A DNA stretch of 64,000 nt from Charina bottae. Its lineage: Eukaryota; Chordata; Lepidosauria; Squamata; Charinaidae. Under the pieces are notes generated by a model. It saw nothing but the letters and a program-made list of their open reading frames with translations. It searched no databases and was not told where the DNA came from. Made by a program: the position numbers and the translations under genes. The DNA is taken from contig JALMGJ010000020.1 of the NCBI GenBank assembly GCA_023362775.1, positions 3,720,001 through 3,784,000 on the forward strand, in the 5' to 3' direction. This document shows positions 10,770 to 21,224 of this stretch, one piece after another; within the stretch, counting starts at the first letter, position 1, and each line of letters starts with the position of its first letter.

Positions 10770-11720
10770 CCTGGGACAATCCTAGAGAAGACTGTAAAGA
10801 GATCATTCTCTAAGCATCTTGAAAACAATGTGGCAACAAGTCATGTTTGCCAGCAATCAGCATGTCAGTTTAATCTTAGTTGGCTCTTCAATTGGTTAAC
10901 TTCATTAATAGATTGCAGGAATTCTGTAGGCATAATATATCTTGATTTCAGTAAAACATTTGCTGCATGATATGCTGATTAGCAAGGGGCGTGGTGGCTC
11001 AGCGGGTAAGATGCCAGGCTTGTCGATCAGAAGATCGCAAGTTCAGAGGTTGGAATCCCTAGTCCCGCATGATGGAGTGAGCTCCCGCACTAGCCCCAGC
11101 TCTTGCCAACCTAGCAATTCAAAAGCATGCAAATGCAAGTAGATGAATAGGTACCACTTTGGTGGGTAGGTAACGGTGTTCCGCATGCGTTATGCCGGCC
11201 ACATGACCGTGGAAGCGTCTTTGGACAACGCTGGCTCTTCGGCTAACAAACGGAGATGAGCACCGGCCCCTAGAGTCGGACATGACTGCACAACTGTGTG
11301 GGGGGAACCTTTACCTTTACTATGCTGATTAGCAAGCTAGTTAAGCAAGGGCTGAAGGGGTTCCAAATAACACTGGAAGAGTGCTCATAAATAGTTCCTC
11401 ATCAAATTGGAGATAAATATCAAGAGGGTGCCTCAAGTTTCAGTTCTGGGCCATCTGCTTGTAAGGCTGACAACTCTTCAATATCTGTATTAATGACTTG
11501 GGGGAGTTGGAAGGAATGCATATAAGATTTGCAGGTTACATAAAATTGGATGGGATAGCTAATCTAGAGTATAAATAATTTTATATAAGTATAAAGTATA
11601 ATTTTATTTTATAAATAAAATTCAAAATGATCTTGATAGGGTAGAAAAATGGGATGAAAGCAAAAGGATAAAATTTAAAAGACAAATGGAGACATATTCA
11701 CTTAAGCAAACATCAAATCC
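10770..11720 (+). mobile_element. CR1-type LINE fragment, reverse transcriptase domain (interrupted)
   Basis: Three-frame reading gives typical CR1 RT phrases in order: ISVKHLL.HDMLISK, then LVKQGLKGFQ, then RLHKIGWD near 11535. Stops and frameshifts show it is dead. A Sauria-type SINE interrupts it at 10987-11320. Confidence 0.65.
10987..11320 (+). mobile_element. Sauria-type SINE nested in CR1
   Basis: 334 bp, flanked by the 16-bp duplication TATGCTGATTAGCAAG (10971-10986 and 11321-11336). Head GGGGCGTGGTGGCTCAGCGG, tail AACCTTTACCTTTAC. The duplication disrupts the DMLISKL motif of the host CR1 reverse transcriptase. Confidence 0.95.
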
Positions 11721-11974
11721 ACATGTATAGCATGGGGGATACCTGGCTTAGTAATGATAGTACTTGATTTATTGTTTAGTTATTTATGGTCATAGACCAA
11801 GATCAATAGTCAGTTGAATATCAGCCAGTAATCTGTTGTGGTTGCAAAAATGACAAATGCAATTCAACAACAGAAACTGTCCAAATTACAGGAAGGAAAT
11901 GTTGCTTGAGTCAGATCTCACCGTGGTGGTGTATCTGGTTCTGGGCACCACACTAAGTAAGGTTCAGATTAACT

Positions 11975-12284
11975 CAGCCTTTCTCAACTTTTTGACCCTG
12001 GAGGAGCCCTTGAAATATTTTTCAGGCCTTGAGGAACCCCTGCACATTCAGGCTCAAATATAGGCCAGAAGTGAAAAAATAATTATATTCATTTCATGTG
12101 TAGACCTGTATGTATGCATTAGCAGTGTTTTTAAACTAAAAAATAAAGAATGAAACTTACTACTTTAATGTGAAGTTGCCCAAATTTGAAATAATGTTTT
12201 AAATAAACCGTGATCTCCCGGGGAACCCCTAGTGACCTCTTGCAGAACCCAAGGGTTCCATGTAACCCTGGTCGAGAAACCCTG
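11975..12284. mobile_element. Non-autonomous hAT element
   Basis: Termini CAGCCTTTCTCAAC and GTCGAGAAACCCTG form imperfect inverted repeats of the CAGxxTTTCTCAAC type. The 8-bp flanks GATTAACT and GATCAACT (11967-11974, 12285-12292) differ by one base and fit a hAT target duplication. 310 bp, no ORF. Confidence 0.85.
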
Positions 12285-12299
12285 GATCAACTGGAACAA

Positions 12300-14478
12300 G
12301 CTCAGAGAAGTTTTGGGTCTTCCGGGCTGTGTGGCCGTGTTCTGGAAGTTGTGGTTCCTAACGTTTCGCCAGCATCTGTGGCCAGCATCTTCAGAGGGCA
12401 GGAGCACAGATAGAAGCAAAATCTCTGTGCCCAGGTAGAGTGGCAATGTTCTATTTATAGAGCTAAATTATAGGAGATTAGGTGGGGTTTTTTTGTTGTG
12501 TTGAAATGTTAACGAGGGGCTGATGAGCGTGATTAGCATGTTCATTGTGAGAAGTATTCCCATGTCCTGGTGGTTGGACTGAGTTCGTTGACCTTTTGCA
12601 GGCTGTGTTTTTCAGGACTGGTAGCCAGGTTTTGCTAATTTTTAAACTTTCTTCTTTTTTATTGTAACTGTGCTGGTGTTTGTGAATTTCAATGGCTTCT
12701 CTGTATAATCTGGTGTAGTGGCTTTTGGTGTTGTCCAGTATTTCTGTGTTTTCAAATAGGATTTTGTGTCCCAATTGCTTGAGAGCATGTTCAGCTACTG
12801 AAGATTTTTCCGGTTGCTGTAGTCTGCAGTGTCTTTCATGTTCTTTTATCCTAGTGTGAATGCTTCGTTTTGTGGTTCCGATGTATACTTGTCCACAGCT
12901 GCATGGTATGCGGTATACTCCTGCAGCGGTGCGGGGGTCCCTTTTGTCTTTTGCTGATTTTAGCATTTGTTGTATTTTTCTGGTGGGTCTGAAGACTGTT
13001 TGAAAGTTGTGTTTTTCCATCAGTTTTCCCATGCGGTCAGTGACTCCTTTGATGTAGGGCAGGAATACTTTGTTTGTGTGGGGCTGTTTTTCTTCAGTTG
13101 GATGTTGTTTTCTTGGTTTGATGGCTCTTTTTATTTCATTCTTGGAATAGCCATTTGCCTGTAGGACCCAATTCAGATGGTTAAGTTCATTGTTGAGAAA
13201 TTGGGTTTCACAGTTTCGATTAGCACGATCCACCAAGGTTTTGATCATGCCTCTCTTTTGTCGTGGGTGGTGATTGGAATTTTTGTGTAGATATCGGTCC
13301 GTATGGGTGGGTTTTCTGTATACTTTGTGTCCTAGTTTGAGGTCCGGATTGCGTATGACCAGCGTATCTAAAAATGGAAGTTTGCCATCAGTTTCTTTTT
13401 CCATAGTGAATTGTATATTGGGGTGGATGTCGTTTAGGTGGTCCAGAAATTTCTCCAGTTCTTCTTCAGTATGACTCCAAATTGCGAAGGTGTCATCCAC
13501 GAACCAGAACCAGACTGTTGGTGTAATGGGTGCCGATTCCAAAGCCTGTTTTTCAAAGTGTTCCATGTAAAAGTTTGCTATGACTGGGCTCAGGGGGCTT
13601 CCCATGGCAACGCCATCCATCTGTTCGTAGAACTCATTATCCCATTGAAAGTAACTAGTTGTTAGGCAGTGTTGAAATAAAGCTGTAATGTCTTCTGGGA
13701 AGATTTGCTTGATGAGTGCCAGGGTGTCCCTTACTGGCACCTTGGTAAACAGGGAGACCACGTCAAAGCTGACCAGTTTGTCCGTGTGGTTGAGTTTTAG
13801 GGTGCTGATTTTGTTGATGAAGTGTCCTGAGTCTTTGATGTGGGATGGAGTCTGTCCGATGTGGGTCTGTAAAAGGGTTGCCAAATGTTTGGATAATTCA
13901 TATGTCGGGGAGCCAATGGCACTTACAATGGGTCTGAGTGGGATCGAGTCTTTGTGGATTTTGGGGAGTCCGTATAGTCTATGTGAGAGAGCTTCTGTCT
14001 TGCAAATACGTTGTAGTACGTTGGGATGAAGGGAGGAGCTCTTTATCAGTGTGTTGGTTTGCTTCATGATTTTGCTGGTCGGATCCCGTCTTATTGTTCT
14101 GTATGTGGTGGGGTCTAGTAATTCTCTGATTTTGTCTTTGTATTCATCTATGTTCATAATTACCGTGGCATTGCCTTTGTCCGCTGGAAGGATGATGATG
14201 TCTGGGTCCGAATTGAGGGTCTCTATGGCGTTTCTCTCCTTCTTAGTAATGTTGCTGGTGGGGGGCTTTGCTTTCCTTAGGATTCTTGCCACTTCACCCC
14301 TTATTTCTTCTGCTTCTTCCTCTGGACGTTGGTGAATGGCTGATTCCACATTGGCAATGATATCTTCCACTGGAATTCTGGTGGGTGTAATTGCAAAGTT
14401 TCCTCCTTTGCAATTACACCCACCAGAATTCCAGTGGAAGATAACATTGCCAATGTGGAATCAGCCATTCACCAACGT
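12300..14478 (-). mobile_element. Penelope-like element, lineage A, 5'-truncated with inverted tip
   Basis: Minus-strand element. The 3' terminal region (about 12300-12478) contains the antisense of the repeat seen again at 52948-53125 (core GAAACGTTAGGAACC). The ORF is at 12478-14370. At the 5' side the first 73 bp (14326-14398) are repeated in inverted orientation at 14406-14478 across a 7-base gap. A self-primed inverted end is a known habit of Penelope-like elements. I could not fix the outer left boundary or a target duplication. Confidence 0.85.
12478..14370 (-). CDS. Penelope-like element protein: reverse transcriptase plus GIY-YIG endonuclease (lineage A, partial N-terminus)
   Basis: An open frame of 630 residues with no internal stop. 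Visible in order: DIIILPADKGNATVIM near residues 54-69; YGLPKIHKDSIPLRPIVSAI (RT, about 133-152); VAMGSPLSPVIANFYMEHFE (about 253-272); the catalytic FVDD at residues 290-293 (F where copies usually have Y); YRKPTHTDRYLHK after it; and a GIY-YIG nuclease (GVYRIPC...VYIGTT, YIG at residue 496) with RIKEHERHC behind it. This RT then GIY-YIG order is diagnostic of Penelope-like elements. The start Met is only the first ATG left; the true N-terminus is lost to truncation. Confidence 0.9.
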   Translation of the reverse strand: MEDIIANVESAIHQRPEEEAEEIRGEVARILRKAKPPTSNITKKERNAIETLNSDPDIIILPADKGNATVIMNIDEYKDKIRELLDPTTYRTIRRDPTSKIMKQTNTLIKSSSLHPNVLQRICKTEALSHRLYGLPKIHKDSIPLRPIVSAIGSPTYELSKHLATLLQTHIGQTPSHIKDSGHFINKISTLKLNHTDKLVSFDVVSLFTKVPVRDTLALIKQIFPEDITALFQHCLTTSYFQWDNEFYEQMDGVAMGSPLSPVIANFYMEHFEKQALESAPITPTVWFWFVDDTFAIWSHTEEELEKFLDHLNDIHPNIQFTMEKETDGKLPFLDTLVIRNPDLKLGHKVYRKPTHTDRYLHKNSNHHPRQKRGMIKTLVDRANRNCETQFLNNELNHLNWVLQANGYSKNEIKRAIKPRKQHPTEEKQPHTNKVFLPYIKGVTDRMGKLMEKHNFQTVFRPTRKIQQMLKSAKDKRDPRTAAGVYRIPCSCGQVYIGTTKRSIHTRIKEHERHCRLQQPEKSSVAEHALKQLGHKILFENTEILDNTKSHYTRLYREAIEIHKHQHSYNKKEESLKISKTWLPVLKNTACKRSTNSVQPPGHGNTSHNEHANHAHQPLVNISTQQKNPT

Positions 14479-14485
14479 GAATGTA

Positions 14486-14564
14486 TATATGCTATATGCT
14501 ATATGCTATGCTATATGCTATATGCTATATGCTATATGCTATATGCTATATGCTATATGCTATG

Positions 14565-14642
<78 letters not shown>
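14486..14642. repeat. Compound microsatellite: (ATATGCT)n, (TA)n, (CA)n
   Basis: About ten units of the heptamer ATATGCT (two shortened to ATGCT) span about 14490-14566. A run of about 18 TA follows to 14598, then about 20 CA units. The array begins directly at the inverted tip of the Penelope element. The heptamer may have grown from the element's AATGTATATATGCT junction. Confidence 0.97.
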
Positions 14643-14644
<2 letters not shown>

Positions 14645-14676
14645 GATTGGTATTGTTTTCATACCAATGAAGTATT

Positions 14677-14915
14677 TTTTTGAACAGATGTTCAATTGTG
14701 TCCGACTGAGAGACTGCCTGGACAAGTTGGACAAGTCCCTGCAGTTTTTTTGGCAAGGTGTTTCAGAAGTGGTTTGCCATTGCCTCCTTCCTAGGGCTGA
14801 GAGAGAGGGACTGGCCCAAGGTCACCCTGCTGGCTTTGTGCCTCAGGCGGGACTAGAACTCACGGTCCCCAGTTTCTAGCCTGATGCCTTAACCACTACA
14901 CCAAACTGGCTCTCT
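14677..14915 (-). mobile_element. tRNA-derived SINE, second family, full copy
   Basis: Flanked by AATGAAGTATT at 14666-14676 and 14916-14926. The reverse complement starts GAGAGCCAGTTTGGTGTAGTGG, has CCAGCTGG-type body sequence, and ends CAGTCTCTCAGTCGGACACAA. The TCGGACACAATTG end again resembles the Bov-B 3' terminus, so both SINE families seem to share a partner. Confidence 0.92.
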
Positions 14916-15543
14916 AATGAAGTATTGAGATGTTGTATAAGTTGAATACATTTTAACCATTGTTAAATACTGAGTGAAATGAAATGAACCCACAATTTCC
15001 TAATATATTGCAACCTTTTAGCAGCTGAGTTGACATTGTTTGTAACAATATGAAGTATCAGAAATAGAGCTTCAGAGAACCTTGACTGATTTGTTTTTAC
15101 TACAGTGAGTTTCTTGTTCGATCCAGGGATTGTAATAATCACTAACTGTGGTTCATATAAACAAGTTAGCTTCAGAAGCAAGTATGAAGCTAGCATGTTT
15201 GAAATAGTTAATTGTGCCTGGTGACACCTGAAAGTTAATATATATGATCCACACAAAAGGAGGGAACATGCAAACGTTATAACTACTGTCTTTCTGTCTG
15301 TAATTTCTTCTTTCTTGTGCATTTTATTCTAAATTACAGTTTAGTGTGATGTGTGAAGATAGCCAATGTATCAAACTATTAACCTATTTGAGCTATCAGT
15401 GAAGACTTCTGCATTTTAAGTGAACTGTAAACGATTGTCTTGTTCTTATGTATTCTTAATTTCTAAGGTAAAGACTTCTTTATCCACATGTTAGAAATTG
15501 TTGCTTGTTGTCCATGTGAAAATCTCCTGTTTATGTTTTTCAG

Positions 15544-15689
15544 AACTTGTGTAGGCAACTGTATTGGCACAGCTTGCCCAATATGTCGGGTGCCAGCCAT
15601 GAAAAAAGATGTGAAAATAAACAGGAAGCTAGACAACATCATCAAACTCTACAGCAAACTGCAAACTCTGCAGGACAAGGACTTCTCAG
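15544..15689 (+). CDS. BARD1: BARD1 exon 3: end of RING finger and second BRCA1-binding helix
   Basis: 146 bp between acceptor TTTTTCAG and donor GTAAGT, one codon shorter than human exon 3 (149 bp). It reads TCVGNCIGTACPICRVPAMK, then KDVKINRKLDNIIKLYSKLQ. The cysteines equivalent to C74, C83 and C86 are kept, completing both zinc sites. The KINRKLDNIIKLYSKL part is the C-terminal helix of the four-helix bundle with BRCA1. The arginine of NR (human R99) is conserved. At the position of human Trp91 this protein has Met (PAM versus PAW). Phase in and out agrees with human. Confidence 0.96.
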
Positions 15690-16823
15690 GTAAGTGAAAT
15701 AATGCTTTTTTGAAACCTGGAATGATGTAGTTTGAAAGAACAAAAACATCTTATTGTGAAAGACAATTTAATGCAATGTTTGGGGATTTACAGCAGAATC
15801 CAAATGTATTTTTCTCTTTTCCAAAATCCAGTGAGATGTTCAGTAAAATAAAAGGGAAAGTCTAATGCTATAATTCACAAGGATCTGCCAAATCTAGACA
15901 GAAGTGTTGCATTGTATAAAGGACTGCCAATGCTCAAATAGGTTCTTGGATTCTTATGCTGAAGGTTCTGAGGTTAGCTTGCCCATTGTGTATATTAAGC
16001 TCCACAAGTTTATCATCTGTCTTGTGATCAGTTAACTTCCCCGTTCTTTATGATGTAAGATGTGTTTCTACATACATAATTTTTCACTGCAGACTTGAGT
16101 TCAAGGTAGCTGAATGTATTGCATATTTGTATGTGATGTTTTCTATTAATAGCCATTATTCATGAGTAATTCTATCGCATCTGGAGACTTACAAAACTTC
16201 TTGCAGAATCTCTTGCATATCAATCATCTTTTTCCTGTATTAGTGTGTACTCTTTCTAAAAAATGTTCACTTGAATATATATAAAAAAAAACAGGAAAAA
16301 AGTGAAAAAACATATTGCATACAAGAAATCATTCAGCCTGGTTTTAAATAAATCATTACAGCTTGGCCATAGAAAATAATATTGATATTGTTTCCGTTAC
16401 ATTGAATGTAGTATAATATAGTGTAATGCTAGCTCCTAAAAAGAAAGTGTATACAGTACATATTTTAAATTTGGAGTCACTTTTTTTTCCAACATTGAAG
16501 CATGATTTTTTGTTGTTGTTCCCAATGCTTGATATTCCACAATTCTTTATATAATAAGATTTTTAAAAATTATATTCCACATTTTTGGAATGGAATTCAA
16601 AAATACATTCACCGTAACACTGTATTAATAGTCTTATGGAAATTAAATCAAAAGGGGGCAATAATACGATAAGCCCTTATCATATGAGCAAATGTGCAAG
16701 TATTATACTTAGGCATTATGAATTCAATAGCTATCCCTTTTAAAGCATTCTCTGGGGAATCCAGTAAACATGGAAAATAACCTTTCCTTGAAATAATTTC
16801 ATTTTAAAACCATAAGAAATATG

Positions 16824-17615
16824 TCTGTGGCTTGAATCATGTCAACTGGATTTCTATTTTCTTAGTGGAAACGTTTCACTCCTTATCCAAGGAGCTTCTT
16901 CAGTCTGAGTAAAGTTAGTAAGGGAATCCTTAAATATGTTTCTAGGCTGGCTGTGTGACCTTGCACCTGGGGCTAGGTCATGGTTATTTTTGAGATGTTT
17001 GTTTCTAAGTCCCTTTATCATCTAAAGGAGGATCGTTAAGATTACCCTGCTGCTGTTGAGCTTGTGAAATGGTCTTAATCTTCCTAGGCACAGAAGACAA
17101 AGCAGGAAGGAAGATAGGGGAAAGGTTATGCCTGAGGCCCCCACCTCTATTCAAGGAAGGATTTTCCAAGTTGGCATGAATGGATTCCTTGACCCCTCTC
17201 TCAAACCAATGGTCAAGGAATCCATTCATGCCAACTTGGAAAATCCTTCCTTGAATAGAGGTGGGGGCCTCAGGCATAACCTTTCCCCTATCTTCCTTCC
17301 TGCTTTGTCTTCTGTGCCTAGGAAGATTAAGACCATTTCACAAGCTCAACAGCAGCAGGGTAATCTTAACGATCCTCCTTTAGATGATAAAGGGACTTAG
17401 AAACAAACATCTCAAAAATAACCATGACCTAGCCCCAGGTGCAAGGTCACACAGCCAGCCTAGAAACATATTTAAGGATTCCCTTACTAACTTTACTCAG
17501 ACTGAAGAAGCTCCTTGGATAAGGAGTGAAACGTTTCCACTAAGAAAATAGAAATCCAGTTGACATGATTCAAGCCACAGACTGTTCCACCTGGATGACT
17601 GAGAACCTTCATAGA
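16824..17615. mobile_element. Penelope-like element fold-back copy: perfect palindrome
   Basis: Two arms of 372 bp (16823-17194 and 17211-17582) read as exact reverse complements, around a 16-base loop. The arms carry the 3' end of the lineage-B ORF (ERGVKESIHANLENPSLNRG...) and its 3' UTR. The loop starts with the sequence that naturally follows the left arm in the element. The strand therefore ran on for about a dozen bases, then turned back on itself. The right end continues 33 bases further into the usual terminus (TTCCACCTGGATGACTGAG). A 13-bp target duplication, CATAAGAAATATG, flanks the whole at 16811-16823 and 17616-17628; its last base coincides with the first base of the left arm. 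One insertion event therefore delivered both arms. Confidence 0.92.
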
Positions 17616-17711
17616 CATAAGAAATATGCTTTAATATTCTTTAAGACTCTTAGCTATTTATTGATTAATATAGGACAGCCCATCTCTTTATTCTAGAGTT
17701 CTTGTGACTAA

Positions 17712-18659
17712 TATCTGCTTAGTAATAGTAGTAATTGCTTTTTACAAGAACAATTAAAAATACTGTAGATTTTTCAGCTGCTACAGTTAGAGCCGAATTG
17801 GAAATTTACACAATCTACTCACAGTCTAAAATTAGAGCGTACAATTATTGGTGTAAAATCAATGAAATGGAGCCCGATAGACTTCCAAGATTGTGTCTAT
17901 TAGAACAGATAAAATCCCAACTACAGAACTCTTGGATTATACAATTGACAAATTATATAAGGTGTTGCGGTCTCCCTGTCTCTTGCGCTTCCGGAGATCA
18001 AGTCAAAAAGAGTGTTATACAAAGTATATTGGATATAGAAGCGCAAAAAGATATAGCCACCCTTAGCAAGGTTGGCAATCTGAAATGGTTGAGCCAATAT
18101 AAATGCACTTTTCAAATTGCCAACTATTTAAAAATACAAATGCCAAAACATCTCAGGGAGGTATTCACCCGAGCTAGATTTGATCAGCTTGATACAATGG
18201 TCAGATTTGGGAGATTTAACAGCATCCCTTATAATGAACGCATTTGTATATGTGGAGAGCCTGAAATTGAGGATATAGCACATATATTATTCGATTGTAA
18301 TTTGTATAAGAATGTGAGAGATATGCACCTTGGGCCATACATTAAACGAACGACCCACTGGGAATCACATATCAAAACAACATATTTTCTGTGTGGCCAA
18401 GACCCAAAAATAACATATAACACAGCACTGTATTTAAGCAAATCAATATGCTTGAGATCTACATATGTGGGGTTGATCGGGGTAAACTGTAGGGGTGACA
18501 CGGAAATATGATGTGTATTTTCACTTATATGTATACTTAACTACCGTATTTTTATTTACTTCTTATTCAATTTGTCTTTTATATTAATTTTATATAGTTT
18601 TATTAACATTTATTGTTTAATCTTGTATTTTGATATGGCCTAAGGGCTAATCAATAAAC

Positions 18660-18692
<33 letters not shown>
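17712..18692 (+). mobile_element. Non-LTR retrotransposon 3' fragment (clade uncertain)
   Basis: An open frame at 17735-18511 is followed by an AT-rich 3' UTR and a (GATT)n tail (about 18660-18692). The simple tetranucleotide tail is typical of some LINE clades that do not use poly-A. It is 5'-truncated; no target duplication was found. Confidence 0.7.
17735..18511 (+). CDS. LINE ORF2 C-terminal fragment with a CxC...H...C zinc motif
   Basis: The frame is 258 codons but the first codon is not a real start: this is a truncated C-terminus. Near residues 160-205 it has RARFDQLDTMVRFGRFNSIP followed by ERICICGEPEIEDIAHILFD-C. This is the cysteine/histidine motif found downstream of the reverse transcriptase in many LINEs. 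No RT catalytic motif is included. The frame is surprisingly free of stops, which suggests a fairly recent insertion. The clade cannot be settled without a search. Confidence 0.65.
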   Translation: MLFTRTIKNTVDFSAATVRAELEIYTIYSQSKIRAYNYWCKINEMEPDRLPRLCLLEQIKSQLQNSWIIQLTNYIRCCGLPVSCASGDQVKKSVIQSILDIEAQKDIATLSKVGNLKWLSQYKCTFQIANYLKIQMPKHLREVFTRARFDQLDTMVRFGRFNSIPYNERICICGEPEIEDIAHILFDCNLYKNVRDMHLGPYIKRTTHWESHIKTTYFLCGQDPKITYNTALYLSKSICLRSTYVGLIGVNCRGDTEI

Positions 18693-18693
<1 letters not shown>

Positions 18694-19193
18694 ACTGTAG
18701 ATTTAGAATAATCTTAAAGGACTTTTAATTACTACTACTGCTAATAATTGGGGAGTTTAGACCCTGCTAATGTATCAAGATCAAATTGTGAAATCAAGAG
18801 ATGTTTTATTTGCTCTTTTGTGCTCTTTACCTAAAAGGCAAACCAAAATCCTCTTGTAATAACTCGAGGTCTTTAAACTGCAGCACAATATCAATGTTTT
18901 TTATATTAAAAATAAAATGTGACATATCATTAGTATATAATAACATTTATATTCAACTTCAGCCACAGTTATACCCCAGATGTTCCCCTTTTGTCTAATC
19001 ATACTTCACAATTCCAATACCAGATAAAAATAGGAGGAGATAAGGCATGCCCTTCACAAGTTCTGTGGAGTAGAGTACCATATATTGATCCAATTGATAG
19101 AACTTTTTTCAGAAATTTCTACTGCACTATATGAAAGGCCTTTTCTGTGTAAGATGAAACCACTTCTGCTGAAATTCGACTTTGCTGAATGTA

Positions 19194-19625
19194 CAGGTGG
19201 TCCTCACTTAACGACCACTTGTTCAGCGACTGTGTGAACTTAGAACAGCACTGAATGAGTGGTACGTACAACCAGTCCTTGTACTTGCAACAGTCACAAT
19301 GTCCCCACAGTCACATGATTGCAATCTGGGCTCTTGGCGACCGGCTCGCAATTACGACATAGCAGCATCCCATGTGATCGCCATTTGCAACCTTCACTTC
19401 CTGGCTTCCAACAAGCAAAGTCAATGGAGAAGCTGGCAGGAGGTTTCAAATAGCGACCAAGTGATATCACACTTAACAACGTGGGATTCACTTGATGATG
19501 ATAACAAGAAGTGCCAGAACTACCATTAGTAAGTGGCTCAGTCATGTGACGTCGTACTTTACAACTGCATCACTTAGCAATGGAAATTCTGGTCCCAATT
19601 ACTGCCATTAAGTGAGGACTACTTG
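19194..19625. mobile_element. TA-flanked MITE, Tigger/mariner-like
   Basis: Termini CAGGTGGTCCTCA and TGAGGACTACTTG are flanked by TA on both sides. Internal sequence alternates short segments such as ACTTAACGACC and CATTAAGTGAGG. 432 bp, no ORF. Same family as 9704-10447 and 63077-63456. Confidence 0.85.
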
Positions 19626-20879
19626 TATATACAGAATATCAAGTACAAAAATTAATATTATTAGACACTTGACAACATATTTTAAAACCAGATAGTGCAG
19701 GGTGACATTGTAGTCTATATGCCAGGTTCTCTATATTTTTGTATCAGCATTTAGCAACGAATGTGGACTATCACTAATTCAGTTGGCAGAGTCTTAATCA
19801 GACTTCAATATCACAGGTATGTACGTCTTTAAAGGAAGTGGGGAAAACCTTATTTTAAAAGACAGCATGATAAACCTGCAGTAATATTAGGCAAAACTCA
19901 GTGTGTGTCATCTACCACTCTGTAGGATACCCATCCAGACCAGGAACTTTTTTCTGTTTTCATGGATTTATTGGTATCTTATTTCTTGGAGAGACATAAA
20001 GGAGCAGCTAATTAGGCAGCTTGATTGTACATAAGACCAATATTATGAAAAAAAAATGCATTCATTTCTATATTACATCTAACTTAGTATTCATTATAGT
20101 CAAGACTAAAAATAGATTGTTGATTTATTCAGACTCATTTTACATTTTATCCTGGGTGTCTTTAATAATCAAAACTGTTGCAGTTGTTGCAGCTGAGAGG
20201 CTAATAATCTGTCAGATTTTTCACCTCCCTTCCAATATCTTTGCTTTATCCCATTCAGTGAATCGTCTGTTTCAAAAGGGAATTAAACTCCTGTTTTTAG
20301 TACTCATAAAAACTTTGTATCAATCTGAAGTAGGTCATTTCGCATACATGCTTCAAAGTGCCTTACATTTTTTTTCCAAATATATTTGTTATATTTATAT
20401 TCTGCCTTTCATTCAGGAGCTCTTAGTTCACTTTTTGGGCTTTCTTTTTCCATGAAGCAAAAGCTATTTTGTGTGTTTGTGCACACACGCCTTAGAGGCA
20501 TCCCAAACACCAGTACATTTGCAAAAATCTATCATTGTTCAAATTCATGTTGCATCTGCTTCATTAAAATAAAGATTTAATTAAATGTCATCTAGAAAAA
20601 ATGGAACATTTCTTGCAGTAATTTCTTGTAGTAATTGAGAGTTATGGCATGATCTGATATAGGTATAGTGCCAATACCACACTTATTAATCCGTTCAACT
20701 AAAGATCAGAATACCAAAAATAATCTAATTGAGAACAACTACCAAATGAAGGTAATGACTAAAAACAAAAATCACCCAAGTATTGCCAATCATTTTAAAA
20801 TAATTATTCCAAACTGTCAATTTCTTCCAAGAAGAAATACCAGATTTCAATTTTCTGTCTAGCAAGGCCCAGGTAGGTC

Positions 20880-21062
20880 TAACCACTTTCAATGAGGGAC
20901 CAAGATGGGGGTGGTGCATTCATCCTGGCCTGCCTTATTTCTTGGTGGTCAACACCATTGATCATGGTATCCTTCTGGACCAGTTCAAGGGTTGGGAGTG
21001 GTATGCACGGTGTTGCAGTAGTTCTCCTTCCTCGAAGGTTGGTTCCAGTTGGTGTTGGTGGG
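20880..21062 (+). mobile_element. L2-like LINE fragment (RT domain)
   Basis: Contains VNTIDHGILLDQFKGWEW, matching the NTIDHGILLGRLKELG motif of the L2-like copy at 59754-59978. Short and decayed; it ends at a small GTCT repeat (21071-21090). Confidence 0.65.
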
Positions 21063-21224
21063 TTGGTTATGTCTGTCTGTCTGTCTGTCTAATCTCATTC
21101 ATTGTATGTATACTTACCTTTTCAAGTGAATCTTATTACTTGTATATATTTATTCTTTATTTATGAGAATTAGAATTACCTTATTTATTCTGATGTCAAG
21201 GCAGCATAGATAGCATTCCCTCTT

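Larger units (their letters stand above)
9330..15543 (+). other. BARD1 intron 2
   Basis: Donor GTGAGT, acceptor TTTTTCAG. It is mostly repeats: a TA-flanked MITE, a CR1 fragment with a nested SINE, a small hAT, a Penelope-like element, a microsatellite and a SINE. The stretches 9330-9700, 10450-10770 and 14927-15543 show no recognisable gene or repeat apart from T-rich runs. Confidence 0.85.

Noticed and set aside
14434..14756. Frames of repeated Tyr-Ala-Ile-Cys and Thr-His
   Set aside because: These are translations of the ATATGCT, TA and CA microsatellites.
17005..17400. Two mirrored 90-codon frames on opposite strands
   Set aside because: They are the same Penelope C-terminus read from each arm of the palindrome, not two genes.
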